NCBI GenBank assembly: GCA_030248135.1
Contig: JASANC010002242.1
Span: 1 to 64,000, forward strand
DNA: 64,000 bases
Origin: Theristus sp. LFF4_11
Lineage: Eukaryota; Nematoda; Chromadorea; Monhysterida; Xyalidae
Direction of reading: 5' to 3'
Below the pieces are notes generated by a model. It ran no database searches. It saw nothing but the letters and a program-made list of their open reading frames with translations, and was not told the DNA's origin. Numbering within the stretch: the first letter of the stretch is position 1; the number at the start of each line of letters is the position of its first letter. Shown here piece after piece: positions 12,101 through 23,943 of this stretch. A program made the translations under genes and the position numbers.

Positions 12101-13462
12101 ACGAATTCATTGAAGGGCGATTTCACGCATGTACGGTCCGACAACTTATGAAAAAAGCAGCATTGTCTTGTTGTTTTTTGCCAAGGTTCGCCAGTTTTAA
12201 ATAACGAAAAAAACTTGAAAAAAAACTATGTGAAAACGAAACATGCCGCGCAGTTTGAAAAACCGTGACTGATCGCGTGCGTTAAGAAAATCAACGTTGA
12301 TGGCTGATTATTGTGTGAAGTAACGTGCCGTGGTGAGGTAACACCCCCACCCAACCCATCAAGCAATGTCCTTTGTGCGCGTCACTAATTTGTCCCCAAT
12401 TTCACGAGCAGCCGGCCAGTAGCACCGATCCAGAAAGTGTTGACGGCAGCCTCGATTGCGTCGAGTTCATCCCGTGCGTCTGCGAGTCTCTCAGCGCCCG
12501 TGGTCAGCCTCGACGGCTGTGATGCGAATGATGCCAGCAGTGACGTGCACATGCACATGACCACCATCAAACAACACGCTGCACGCGCAACGTCTATTGT
12601 GCTCGAGGATGTGCGTGCTCGTGCTTGCGAACACATGTGCAACTGTAGATCATGCGCAGCCAGATGCGTGGCTGATTTTGAATGGACTCGCTTTACTGAT
12701 TGGTTCAACCAGCTCGATAACAAAATGCTCAAATATCCCGTGTGTTACAAACAGTTTCACTGCACACGTTACTCTGCAATAAGCTGATCCAATGGTTGTG
12801 CAGTTCATTTGGCTTGCTGATTGGCTGTCGTGAAAAGGCTTGCTGATTGGCTGTCGTGAGAAAGCGACATAACTGGCCGACACGTGACAAAAGAAACAAA
12901 AAACCAACCTGACCATTTCAGCCGGATGACGTTTATTATTCGCAGAGCGACGCAGACTCGATATGCGCGGTGCCGGAGTCGAAATACGCTGCAGATTATG
13001 AGGACAGTGATCAGGGTACGCTTCTGGTTTGTTTCTCGATTTGTTTCACGCCACTGTGCCGCGTGACATGGCTGCATTGTGATGTCAGACGTAGCGATTG
13101 GCGAGCTGTCTCGTGCGACCACAGCAACCACGATCGACGAGCAACGCTCGAGCGTGTCACCGTGCGAGCAGCAGCAACGCGTGCAGTTTGCGTGCGTGTC
13201 CGTGGAGCAACAGCACAAGGACGCTGTGCTGGTCGTGAACGACGACGTGGACGTGGATGAGTCGCTGGACGTTGACGACACGGACGCCACGCCGAGGTCG
13301 TGCCTCAGCAGCAGCGGTGGCTCGGCGCGCCTTCTGCTGCTCCGCGCAACACAGCCGCGCACGTTCGCATTGCCGACAGAGGATTCGGCCAAGCAAGACG
13401 TGCGTCAGCACGTGTCTCGAAGCGATCATCATGGCGACAGCTATGCCCAGTCGGACATGTGA
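9200..13462 (+). CDS. MGRN1: Mahogunin/RNF157-type RING E3 ubiquitin ligase
   Basis: Eleven exons keep frame: 9200-9409, 9499-9587, 9664-10065, 10135-10252, 10417-10620, 10775-10894, 10995-11354, 11748-11925, 12420-12610, 12922-13015, 13089-13462 (~779 aa). The start gives MGNFVSQ, an N-myristoylation consensus. Family landmarks follow in order: YRYPPK and DLNFLG (N-terminal region), NVRRDSVKFVR, the beta-rich domain ending CYLLQEIYGIENK, then the C3HC4 RING (CIIC, LPCRHLCLCHAC, NCPICRSPFRALL) and YEPMSLVEALNG. In this family the ligase ubiquitinates targets such as TSG101 and melanocortin-pathway receptors. Odd points are a ~100-residue Ser/Thr-rich insert in exon 3 and an acidic tail (DDDVDVDESLDVDD). 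Exon 7 may hide an in-frame 132-bp intron (11098-11229). The tail exons 8-10 are the least certain. Confidence 0.88.
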
Positions 13463-13730
13463 TTTCGTTGCGTTCCTGTTTTTTCGTTCATCTTCTCACA
13501 CTCCATGCACTATCTATCCGAGTTCAATTTTGTTGTTGATCCCTTAAATTTATTCCAAGTGCAGACAAAGCAAAGACAGACCACGTGTACTTGTATGCAG
13601 CTTTGTAAATTGCATCTGTGGTTCATGATGTACTTTCTATGTACACAATCAAATTCAATGCAAACAATCCAATGTTTTTCCATGTTCAGTCCATGTACCT
13701 CAGCCAAAATTATTAACCAGGAAACGCGTA

Positions 13731-13945
13731 CAGTGGCGGCCAAAAGTGTTGGAACGCTGCGCGCGTGTTGCATCAGCCGTACAAACGCTATTATAATAAT
13801 TAATGAGCAATGTTGGGCAGAAAAGTGTCCCGTGAACCCAACGTTGCCCATAAGTTATTATAATAGCGTTGGTAGGGCTGATGCAACACGCTCGCAATAC
13901 ACAGCACACACGCGCGCAGCGTTCCAACACTTTTGGACGCCACTG
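13731..13945. mobile_element. Tc1/mariner-type MITE (215 bp)
   Basis: Near-perfect inverted ends beginning CAGTGGCGGCCAAAAGTGTT (left) and, reversed, CAGTGGCGTCCAAAAGTGTT (right) are flanked by TA on both sides (13729-13730, 13946-13947), the target duplication of Tc1/mariner transposons. The inner arms (ACAAACGCTATTATAATAA and its complement) also pair, so nearly the whole element folds into one hairpin. No coding capacity. Confidence 0.85.
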
Positions 13946-14394
13946 TATGTCTTCATTCGTAAGTGATCCCTGTTATTCAATATTATGCAATTTTTTAATT
14001 ATAGGTCATGGTTTTTTCACTTTGCTCCCGTTTTCCCTCGAATCACCGAATTGCAATAACTTCTTGTTTAAAACACAACATTTTTGTCCTATCGACTGAA
14101 TTATAAACCAAGATTTTGAAAATCGTTCTTTCATTTCCGATGTGTCTTACTCGTATTATTTATTCCATCTGATGTTTTCACCTTTTATTTTGCGCTTTTC
14201 TCTTTCAACTGCCCGGTTTTTTTCAGTATTTTGTGTTTGTGCGACCCTAAAAATATAAAACTTGCAAAATGTGTTTTTGCTGGTGGTGCTGAAGGCAAAT
14301 TCGGTAACTATACCATGTTACTTCGGAAACAACCACAAATGCATGAAAAAAACAATGTAAAGCAATCACCTTTATGAAGAGAACGCAGAGCACC

Positions 14395-16453
14395 ATGGGT
14401 GCCGGACAGTCTGGCCGGTTGCCAGCGGGTGCAGCGTGCACAGCGCCCATGACACCGGTCACCCGGGAAATGCACTTGGCCGGTGAGTTCTGTTTGTGCC
14501 ACCCCCGTGCGGCGGTGCTGCTGCAACGTGCAGTGCTCCTTCCGCCACGCTGTCGCGCGGTGATTGTTCTTGCGAAAAACGACCGAAACAAAACTCACTT
14601 TTAACTTGACATTGCTATTGAATTCGGGGCACGACAAATCTTGGAATTAGGTCACAAATGTAGTGTTTGGCCGACTAATTTTGCACCCGCTGATTCGGCT
14701 GCAGTGATGCGCAACGACTTGGTGTCGCTGTTGGCTGCGATGCGTGTCGGCGTTGACTTGAACGCACCCTGGCAGAGCGGCACCGGCAGCAGCGTGAAAA
14801 ACGGCTGCACTCCGTTGAACCAGGCGATCGCGCTGAATCACGTGCAGATCGTGCGTGCTCTCTTGGACAACGACGTCGACGTGCATCAGCCGGATCGAAC
14901 CGGTCAGTCAGCAGGTTCACTTGTTTTTTTTTTGGCGTGAGCCAATGTGGCCCGTTAGTTGGTGACCTAAACGTTTGCACTGCTTTAGGATGGGCATCAA
15001 TTTGACTTCTCGAATTGCTGCATAATATAATTCGCCCACAGCACCCACATTGTTCAGTCATTTCGAGGCAAACCTGAATTCAACCACGATCCATGTGATT
15101 CGGCTCATCCATTGCAGTCGACCATTTCATCGGCCACCTTTCTTAAATTTGCAAAAAAATTGGTTGCGACAGTTCGGTGAGGCGTCCAATTGGAGCAACG
15201 GTTATTGAAACACGTTGGCTGGTGTGTTCGCAGGCACGACTCCACTGATGAAGGCAGCTTACCACGGGCGTGCAGAGATCGCACAGATGCTGATTGACAG
15301 TGGCGCTCGCATCGACCACACGGACGCTGACGGCAACTCGGTGCTGCAGCAGTGTGTCAGATATGGAACCGTCAGTCTGAGCGCACTTCGCAACCAAAAT
15401 TGCAACCGCAAACAGTAGACACACTGCACAGCTGATTGGTTGGCTCGGCTGCATTTAATGCCTGCCAGCATGCTGGTACGCTTGCATTATTATGTACATC
15501 TCGTTGCGTACAGTCAAACGGTAAGATTGAGCATTCTGGTATTGGAATGTGTCTTGCTGACTGGCTACGAGCTGGTTGAACCAATCAGCAAAACTATCTC
15601 GAAAGCATTCAATCAGCTGATTATCAATGATTCGCAGCTCGAGTGCGCACGTTTCTGTTGTCAGTTGCGAATGCAGGTGCACGGCCGCTGGTCGTGCGTG
15701 GCGACGCTGCTGGCGTGTGGCGCGGACGCAGACCACCGCAACAACGCCGGTGTCACCGCGATGCATTTGGCAGCCGCTGGGGCGGAGCCAACCATGGTCG
15801 CGTGTCTGTTGGCTGCTGGCGCCGACCGAGACGCCGTCGACAACGACTATTGCACGCCGTTGTGGCATGCCATCAAGCACATACTCGACAAGGTGCGTGC
15901 CGCTCTCTTCCATCACACCCATGTGACACGACACGCACGCACACAGATCACGCTGTCATGCCGAATAGAATATTCCCTGATACGTGTAATAAGATCGTTT
16001 CTGCCTGACGTTACCCATGCTAAATGCGAGTGATTGATTGTCCGACCACCCCGTTCGCCAGAATGCGACTAGACTCACTCGAGCGCTGAGTGTGACCGGT
16101 TTGCGTTGCCGTGCCAGGAGCGTCGTGCGCCGTTGTCGTGGCTGCACACAGCGCTGCGTCACCGCGCAGCCATGATTCGCATGCTGGTCGTCTCGGCCGA
16201 GGTCGATGCGCTCGGCCTCGCCACGTGGCTGCGGCGTATTGCGGCGCAGTGGCCGTTGATCGAACAGCTGCACATGCAGCAGTGGTGCGCCGCACACCAG
16301 CCGGAGTCGTTGAAGCACCTGTGCAGGGTGACTCTGCAGGCGCGTCTGTGCTTCACGCCCGTACGTCATCTGTACTGTTGTCGCAAACTGAAACAATTGC
16401 ACTTGCCAACCGAACTGAAACGATACCTCGCGCGACGGCTGCTGCCCGACTGA
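14395..16453 (+). CDS. Ankyrin-repeat and SOCS-box (ASB-type) ubiquitin-ligase adaptor
   Basis: Five exons: 14395-14482, 14705-14902, 15234-15370, 15665-15892, 16118-16453 (~328 aa, frame kept throughout). Ankyrin repeats are clear: TPLNQAIALNHVQIVRALL, TTPLMKAAYHGRAEIAQMLI, MHLAAAGAEPTMVACLL and TPLWHAIKHIL, with GAD-type turns. The C-terminus SLKHLCRVTLQARL ... LHLPTELKRYL is a SOCS box: the BC-box part binds Elongin B/C and the LPxxLKxYL part resembles the Cullin-5 box. Family role: substrate receptor of CRL5 E3 ligases. The first exon encodes MGAGQSG, an N-myristoylation-type start, which would anchor the adaptor to membranes; this is inference. Which vertebrate ASB it matches cannot be told. 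The acceptor of exon 4 could also lie 12 bases downstream. Confidence 0.85.
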
Positions 16454-16943
16454 ATCCTGCTTGCGAGAACACAAGCTCATTACTGAAGCTGTTTTATTCT
16501 ATAGTCACCCTGGATATTTGGTAGTATTAGCTGATTGATTGCCTGAACATCACGTTCAAAAGAATTTTTTCTTTTTTGTGAATCTTGTGATGTTTGTGCG
16601 TTTATTTTCGTGAGCAACAATGACCGACATTTTTAGTGGAAAAATCGTGTTCATGATTTGTGAGTTGCAGACAGCAGCAAATTTCATGTCAAAGGAACTC
16701 TTCAAAAAATGAACTATAACTGACGGCGACAATGAACGTTTCCCTTCGCAAAAAATTTGCTGCAGAAATTGTCGCTCTAAATTTAAACGTTGAAGTTGAA
16801 ACAAAAGTTGTGATTCAAAAGAAAGTTTTCAAAACGAAATGTCAATTTGTCATAGAAAGAACAACGAACGTCGTCGTCGCGCCGCCGTTCTCCATTCCAA
16901 TTTCTTTTTTGAACCTGATGTTCAGGCTAATATTGTAAATTCA

Positions 16944-17254
16944 TTCAAACGTGTCCGGACTAAAATGACGTCATTTGCTTTAAAAACGCCCAATTGTCAA
17001 AGTACAGGCACAGTACAGTACAGTCATACTATGACATATTTTTTTCAAACGTGTCCTACTGAAATGACGTCATGTGCCGCCAAACATGCGCTTGTCGTTC
17101 ACAGCAAACTAGACTCTCCGTTTATCCGATTTCTTCCCGTAAACAAATGGTGAATGTCGAATCAGTCACACCAAACTGAAATTTTAGTGCCTGTACTTTG
17201 ACAAACGGGCGTTTTAAAGCAAATGACGTTATTTTAGTCCGGACACGTTTGAAT
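16944..17254. mobile_element. MITE with ~70-bp inverted ends
   Basis: Left end TTCAAACGTGTCCGGACTAA, with continuation AATGACGTCATTTGC and GTACAGGCAC, is mirrored at the right end (GTGCCTGTAC ... TTAGTCCGGACACGTTTGAA). A third partial copy of the terminal motif (TTCAAACGTGTCCTACTG) lies inside near 17047. It contains CRE-like TGACGTCA sequences in the arms. Boundaries are uncertain by a few bases and no clear target duplication was found. Confidence 0.65.
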
Positions 17255-17400
17255 AAATCCACAATACAAATTACGCAGGGTGACTATACTTCTGTGATTG
17301 TTTTTGAGATCTCAACATGCCGCTATGGGAGATTTGTAATACTTTATTTTTTAACCACGGCTGCTGTAACCTGATTCTAGTTAAAAGCAACGCTATTCTA

Positions 17401-18850
17401 CAGGGTGTTTCAGAAGTAGTGGGTAGGTGTTTGACGTAGGGATAGGGGAAAAAAAAAAATCCGGATTTTTTTTTTTAAATTAAAAAAAAAATTTTTTTTA
17501 AAAAAAAAAAATTTTTTTTTACAAGTTAGGTTCGTTCGAAGCGTCTCGTCGAGCTGAGTTCATCTAGACTATTTTCAGAACGATCCGGGAAACTATAAGA
17601 GCGAAAATCGTGTTTTATTGAAATTATGTCCATTTCATAGAGGGAAAGTTGCATTTTCAACAGTAAAACAGGGCAATTTTTCACGTGTACTTGAATATTG
17701 AACCGTTCTTAGTGGTTCCTCTTTAGAAAATTACCAAAATTTGACTGTGTTCAAAAATTCCTGTTTGCTGTAGCTAAGTCGGCAACCCCTGTCGACCCGG
17801 TCGCCCCCCCCCCCAAGACACTTACTTTCAGGTTCAACCAGCTATGCTATCTGCCACATGGCGAGAGCCCACTCTTCAAATCATCGTATCGAAAACACGT
17901 ACCATGATTTCGCGATCACGTTGCGGGCAACTGACAGACGCAAGTTTAACACGTTAGTTTAGCTCAGCACGCAAGTTTTAACAGGTGGCCATGTTATCGG
18001 GTATCTGAAAAACGGTCGTGTGATGTGGTATTAACCAACATCTCCGCTCAAATTGTTTAACAATATACCGCACAACTCCATTGTAGACCTATAACATACG
18101 CCAATCAACAAGATATCATGTTCATCTCATGGCCTACCGACTGAAAAACATGTTCTAAGTTGCAAGAAAACGATTTCTGAAACGATATTTCAATTCAGTT
18201 AAGTCATTTCAACGCTAAAAATTGACTCTAGAAGTCATCCAAATCGAAAAACATGGAGTACGTCGGTCAAAATGACCAAATAATGACATTTACCTAAGCA
18301 CACAAAGAAGTTGGGAAGAAAATTTGGTTTGAACTTTCAAAAAATTATGCCATAAATCGAATTTTCAGAGCAAAGTAGAAGAAAAAATTTTCAAATTTTT
18401 TTTTTAAGTTTGAAAAAAAAATCCAATTTTTTTTTTAAAAAAAAAACGAAAAAAAAAATAAAAAAAAAAATTTTTTTTTTCAAAGCCCCTAACCCTAGTT
18501 TGACGCGTAATTTCTCGAGTTGTGTTGAACCATATCCAACAAAAATTTAGACAGTTGTTCAGGAAAGTCCAACTTAGTTTTGCAAAATTTCAGAAAAATT
18601 CGTCCCCTACACACGAATAACAGAGCAAAACACAAAAACATTGATTTCAGCACGCAACTGGGGGCTCTTGTTTTGGCACCGGGTAAAACATTAGCTTGTA
18701 TGCGGCCGAATCGTTGCATGCCTGAATACAAAATGTCACAAATCTAAGTTGAACTTTCTTGAACAACTGTTAAAATTTCATTGAATATGGTTCTACACAA
18801 CTCGAGAAATGACGCGTCGAACACCTACCCACTACTTCTGAAACACCCTG
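17401..18850. mobile_element. Mariner-like non-autonomous element (1450 bp)
   Basis: Ends are perfectly inverted for about 30 bp (CAGGGTGTTTCAGAAGTAGT left, the complement right) and flanked by TA on both sides. Two long A/T tracts sit near each end (17449-17521, 18391-18480). The right 300 bp contains a second, internal inverted repeat (18505-18600 against 18720-18815, sharing CTCGAGTTGTGT and its complement). A C-run is at 17806-17814. No transposase frame is visible, so it would be mobilised in trans. Confidence 0.8.
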
Positions 18851-18961
18851 TAGTGCAGTCAGCTATTGTACTTCAGCAAAGTAAACCACAAATCCTTTGA
18901 AACAATTCAAACTTAAAAAATAGCACGACCAGCTATGACTAGAAACCAATGAACAATGTTA

Positions 18962-21900
18962 TCAATTTTGTACAATGTGTTTGATGGCACTGTCAATATC
19001 AGGGTACTGAAATTGATAACCATCATTGAGTGCTCGTTTTGGTGCGGCATGCACGCTCGCAAGAATCAAGTCATCCGCACGTTCGCGGCCGAAAATCAAA
19101 CGCACCACGCTTGTCGGCGTCTAAAAAGAAACTCAGTGAAATATACAAACAGAACCGAGACGACATCGACTCATCCGTTACAAGTGTTGTTCGCTCTGAT
19201 CGGTTGCTCCACAACATACACAAGCAAGAGCACGCATTTCAAATGTGCACATTTTGCTGATGAGCGTACATTCAGCAACGCAGGCCGATGCATTGCTGTC
19301 GCGAGTGATGACACCAATTGCTTGTACGGCACGGCCGTTGGAGCAACAACGTTGTACACGCCATTGCTGCTTTCGTTGTTGATCATGTGCATCAGCAGAC
19401 GCACAGCGTCATCCAAATGCACCCAGGAAAGCCAGTGCTCTCCGCTGCCCATCGATCCACCGAGCCCAAAGTAGAACGGCCAATACACATTCGAAATGAG
19501 ACCACCGGAACGGCCCAGAACGACGCCTGTGTCCCATAGCTACAGTATGGCCGAATATGAGGCAGTCCTTGCATTATCAATTTTTAGGTTTTGCGACTCA
19601 GTGTTTGCAGACGTGAAAGGAAACTAGTTTCAAGTGGGAACGTCATGGAAAATACACATTTTTTCTTGAAAATCTCGTTATTGTATTCTAAAAGACTTGA
19701 AAGCAGATCTGGAACGTTGTTCAGAAGCATTACAAGCACAAAAGAAAAAGGTTGGCACGTTTAACTGGAACGCAGCCGATCACGTTTTCAGTTTTCCCTT
19801 TGCTTTCCCAATACTACAAACGAATCAAAATGCTACCAAATCTGGCGATGCAATGTCTGACGGAGCAGTCAGCTGCCGCCTCTTCCCACGCACTGCACAT
19901 CTTCATGAACCAGTTTTTGTCGAAACTGTTCGTTTTCTGTTTCCATGTCTCATCATAAACCGCAGAATCGCTCGGTTTGTAGAAGCCTACGGTTCCAGCG
20001 TAACGTTAAAACGTAAATCAAATGGCTGTAAAATGACAGTATTTGTATTACACACACAAACGTTGAATACTGACCGACAGCAGAGCTAGAAATAAAAAGT
20101 TTCGGCTTGTTTGAGCTTGACTTGATCGCAGCCGAAAGGAGGCTGGTCGTTGCAACACGACTGCTCCAAACTTCATCTTTATATGATTGATTCCACCTAA
20201 AACACAACCTACATGAACTACTTTTTTACAAAAGTTGCGTTAAAATCAGTCACAATAACAAATAAAGGCACTTCCAATCGTCAAAGAGAAGAAAAAAACA
20301 TTCGAAGCACCTGGAGAGCGGATCGCCAATGTTTCTGCCGGATAAATTCACGACGACATCCGTGCCGTCAGGAAGGCCGTTACTTTTGATTGAATCCTGC
20401 ACAAAACAACATCATGCTTATTAGGTGTTTTCCCTCGAAATGTTAGATGTCAAAATCACTGCTGCAACAATCAGTTCTTCAGACTTCGCTGCAGAAAATC
20501 CTAGTCTGAATGTTATGCGCACAGCTGCCACATAGTCACAATCGCAATCAAACACACGCACAGACGTGCAATATGACACTAGCAGCGCGTCAGCACCGTA
20601 CGTATGTATGCATTGGACTGTGCAACATTAGTGTCATGGTATAAAGCCGCGTACGTTGTCCTTAGAATTACAAACCCACGATATTGCTTCTTGATCGTTG
20701 TGTGACATGCGCGGTTTTCTGCTGATCACTTTAACTGCAAACCCCTTCGATCGCAGTTCACGTGAGAACGCTTGACCGACGAAACCAGTGCCTCCGCCTG
20801 AAAGCATCGTTGTTCTAGAGGGACTTGGGGGCCGCCCCTCCCCCCAAAAATTTCTATCAGTTTTTTCGGTTCAGCTATTATCCATCGAAGAAATTGTTTG
20901 AGCCAGCTGTCTGAAAATTTTTTGTCTTCGAAAAAAAAGGAATCAAGTTTAGACCAAAATTGACCATGTTTGCTTGAAATTTTTAAAAATATTGCTAATT
21001 TCAGGTAAAATAAGCGTTTATGATTAATTTTAGCGTATTTTAAGCATTATTTCGCTGTTTAATAATTTAGCGTTAGCTATCTATCAAATTTCAAAATTTT
21101 GACCGCCCCCCCAAAGTCACCTCCCCCTAAAATTTTCCAGCTATCTATCTGGAAAATTTGCTCCAGCTCAAAAAATAAAGTAGCAAAGAAAAAATAAAGT
21201 AGCAAAGAAAAAATAAAGTAGCAAAGAAATGAATGAGAATGAATATGAATAATACACTCTCCTATTTTAGTGTAGCAACAATATAACAATCATACACTAT
21301 CCTATTTTAGAGTAGCAACACTATCCTATTTTAGAGTAGCAACACTGCCCTATTTTAGAGTAGCAACATGTAAACAGCTCATTTAAAGCTATTCAACCGC
21401 GAAACTTTGTAAACCTACGTTATTTTGCACGGAGATTTCAAATTTTGACCTTGTGGGTTACGGTAACGCCCGGTTTGGTCCGAACACGATATTAGTTCCG
21501 TCAACAATCCACAAACAGCTTGGTAACCGCAACCAAACCGGTGAAACATGCTAGATTAAGGTTATTTTGCACGCAGATTTTGAATTTCAGCTTTCTGGAT
21601 TACGGTAACGCCTGGTTTGGTCTCAACACAATTTTAGTTTTAAGCACAGCGTACACACACGACAACACACAAAAACACACACACACGCGCGCAAATACTA
21701 ATTGTTTGGGATTGGGTTAGACTAAGAGACTTTCAATTGTAGTGACGCCCTCTTGAACCCATGATTTTGTGGGCCCCGTATGCTACGTGCACAGCAATTG
21801 TAGTGACGCACCCACGTAACACCTCATGAGTAACCAATCAGCGCTGAGAATTGCATTGACCAACCAATCAGGTAGTTGCATATATTAGCGAGATTGACTG

Positions 21901-22824
21901 TACTTGCTCAGTGATCAGATTTTTAATCAGACAATTAGATTAATTCACGAAAGCAGAAAGTGACCACAGCATGAGGTCAACACGCATGTGTCTTTTGGCA
22001 CGTTTCAAGAGGGTTTTGGCACGTTTCAAGAGGGCGTCACTACAATTGAAAGTCTCTTGATCTAACCCAATCCCAAACAATTAGTATTTGCGCGCGTGTG
22101 GGTGTGTTGTTGTGTGTTGTCGTGTGTGTACGCTGTGCTTAAAACTAAAATTGTGTTGAGACCAAACCAGGCGTTACCGTAATCCAGAAAGCTGAAATTC
22201 AAAATCTGCGTGCAAAATAACCTTAATCTAGCATGTTTCACCGGTTTGGTTGCGGTTACCAAGCTGTTTGTGGATTGTTGACGGAACTAAGATAGTGTTG
22301 AGGCCAAACCGAGCGTTACAGTAACCCACAAGGTCAAAATTTGAAATCTCCGTGCAAAATAACGTAGGTTTACAAAGTTTCGCGGCTGAAATAGCTTTAA
22401 ATGAGCTGTTTATATGTTGCTACTCTAAAATAGGACAGTGTTGCTACTCTAAAATAGGACAGTGTTGCTACTCTAAAATAGGACAGTGTTGCTACTCTAA
22501 AATAGGATAGTGTTGCTACTCTAAAATAGGACAATGTATGATTGTTATATCGTTGCTACACTAAAATAGGAGAGTGTATTATTCATATGAAATTTATTTG
22601 CTGCTTTATTTTTTCTTTGCTACTTTATTTTTTGAAAGCTACTTTATTTTTTCTTTGCTACTTTTTTTGAAAGCTACCCTAAAATAGGATAGCGCCAATA
22701 AATTAATTAAAGATCCCCATTTAAAAAACTTTGAAAAATTTTTAAAAAAAATCGAACCTTACTGTCACACCGTGCACTCACCAATCAAAACTAAACGTTG
22801 ACCAGCAGCGACCATTTCGTTCAT
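18962..22824 (-). CDS. SDR39U1: SDR39U1-type NAD(P)-binding epimerase family protein
   Basis: Seven minus-strand exons, in transcript order: 22824-22782, 20797-20676, 20396-20311, 20196-20075, 19986-19837, 19526-19270, 19120-18962 (~312 aa; human about 293), all phases consistent. The Rossmann nucleotide loop GGGTGFVG is split by intron 1 inside its first Gly codon. Further family blocks are VVVNLSGRNIGDPLSRW, the R-W-N-Q/KDEV helix, VVLGRSGG, GLGGSMGSGEHWLSWVHLDDA and a C-terminal GYQFQYPDIDSAIKHIV. The family (atypical extended SDR, YfcH-like) is thought to bind NADP(H); its substrate is not established. Intron 1 is ~2 kb because a large palindromic element sits in it. The 3' end lies only 111 bases from the mariner-like element. 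Confidence 0.9.
21170..22690. mobile_element. Long palindromic (foldback-type) element in SDR39U1 intron 1
   Basis: Two arms of roughly 590-670 bp (about 21170-21755 and 22010-22690) are inverted copies; a 66-codon chance frame at 21520-21720 recurs at 22062-22262 on the other strand with one residue changed. Each arm carries tandem copies of a ~24-bp unit (CTATTTTAGAGTAGCAACA; fewer on the left, about five on the right), an AAATAAAGTAGCAAAG array, and two diverged copies of a ~70-bp block containing TTACGGTAACGCC. The ~250-bp centre is AT-rich and holds TGATTGG-type motifs. No transposase seen. Exact ends and target duplication could not be fixed. Confidence 0.75.
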
Positions 22825-23664
22825 TTATCTTTTTCGTTTTGTTGGCGAAAGCTCTGAAACAAAACAAGAATCAGACTTGCAGTTTAGTTAATTCTCCTGA
22901 AACATTGGTTACTTGCAAAACTGGGGCCGGCTGGTTGCCCTACAACTTTAAACAGGGTAACTGTAGGGTTGGCAAAATACCGTTTTTTCAAATCGTGGTA
23001 AAAAACCGTATTTTTACCGGTAAAAAACGGTACTTTTACCGAAAAAAACAAAGCCAAAAAGTTATAAAACCCACATATTTTTCGCAGCCGACTGTAAACT
23101 TGAACCAGGATTTGTGAAAACAGCTTTCAGAATGCTTTGTTTAAAATATCGTGCACCAACAAATAAAATAAATTTTGTTTGGGCTTGAAAACCCAAAAGG
23201 TCTGCAATAAATCGAACATTATCTTTTGCTCAATCGTTTATATTCCACCAATTACACAAGAAAAAAAACCACAGCAGTTTCACCGGACCGAACAGTCTTT
23301 GGTCACAAAAGAGGAACAGTTTGCTGCAACAATCAATTAAAAAACCTGGATTCTGACTCAGTTCAGATCAAAAAGAAAACAAATCAGTGATCGTGTAAGA
23401 AAGAAAATTTTCAGTGACGTTTGGAATTGTTGGAATTTTCAGCTCAGCTCAGCAGCTCCAGCCGATTCTTGCACCTCGCTTAACAGCTCTTTCATAACAT
23501 CAGTGTAAATTTTGTGCACAACTATTCAGTCAATTTACGGAGTTTTTTTTTTAAACATGGCAGCTTTTTTCAGGGTGCAACGAGCGCGCCAATATTGAAT
23601 GAAAGATAAAACCGTTCCGAAACCGCAATGCTTCATTATGATATGCACCTGCCCCGCATCCGCA

Positions 23665-23865
23665 TTGCTCATTGCTCATGATCCACTAGCGCGTGTGCAC
23701 ACGCTCCGCACTCAACATAAACTTGTTTAAAACGCAGTTATTTTTATTCCTGCTTTCTTAAAAAGGCTTGGCTTAGGTTAGGATTAGGTTAGGAACAGGT
23801 TTTGCTTAAAATTAGGCTTAGGTTTGGTTTTTAGGTTTAGGTCCGTTTTACCAATGTCCGAGAAC
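23665..23865. repeat. Direct repeat, copy 1 (partner 25895-26095)
   Basis: Shares GCTCATGATCCACTAGCGCG, CACACGCTCC, AAAAAGGCTTGGCTTAGG and CAATGTCCGA with the partner copy. The later half is a degenerate TTAGG-rich run (GGCTTAGGTTAGGATTAGG), the same motif that, inverted, punctuates the Helitron array at 1-5 kb. Confidence 0.65.
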
Positions 23866-23943
23866 ATCCAATTTGGAGCGTGAGTTAACTGGAGCGTAAT
23901 ATCATAAAACCTTCAGAAACCTTTTCTGATTATTCTTTCTCCC

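Noticed and set aside
21290..21370. CRISPR-like array (CTATTTTAGAGTAGCAACA repeated)
   Set aside because: The repeats are directly adjacent with no variable spacers, belong to the arms of a palindromic transposon and lie in an animal gene.
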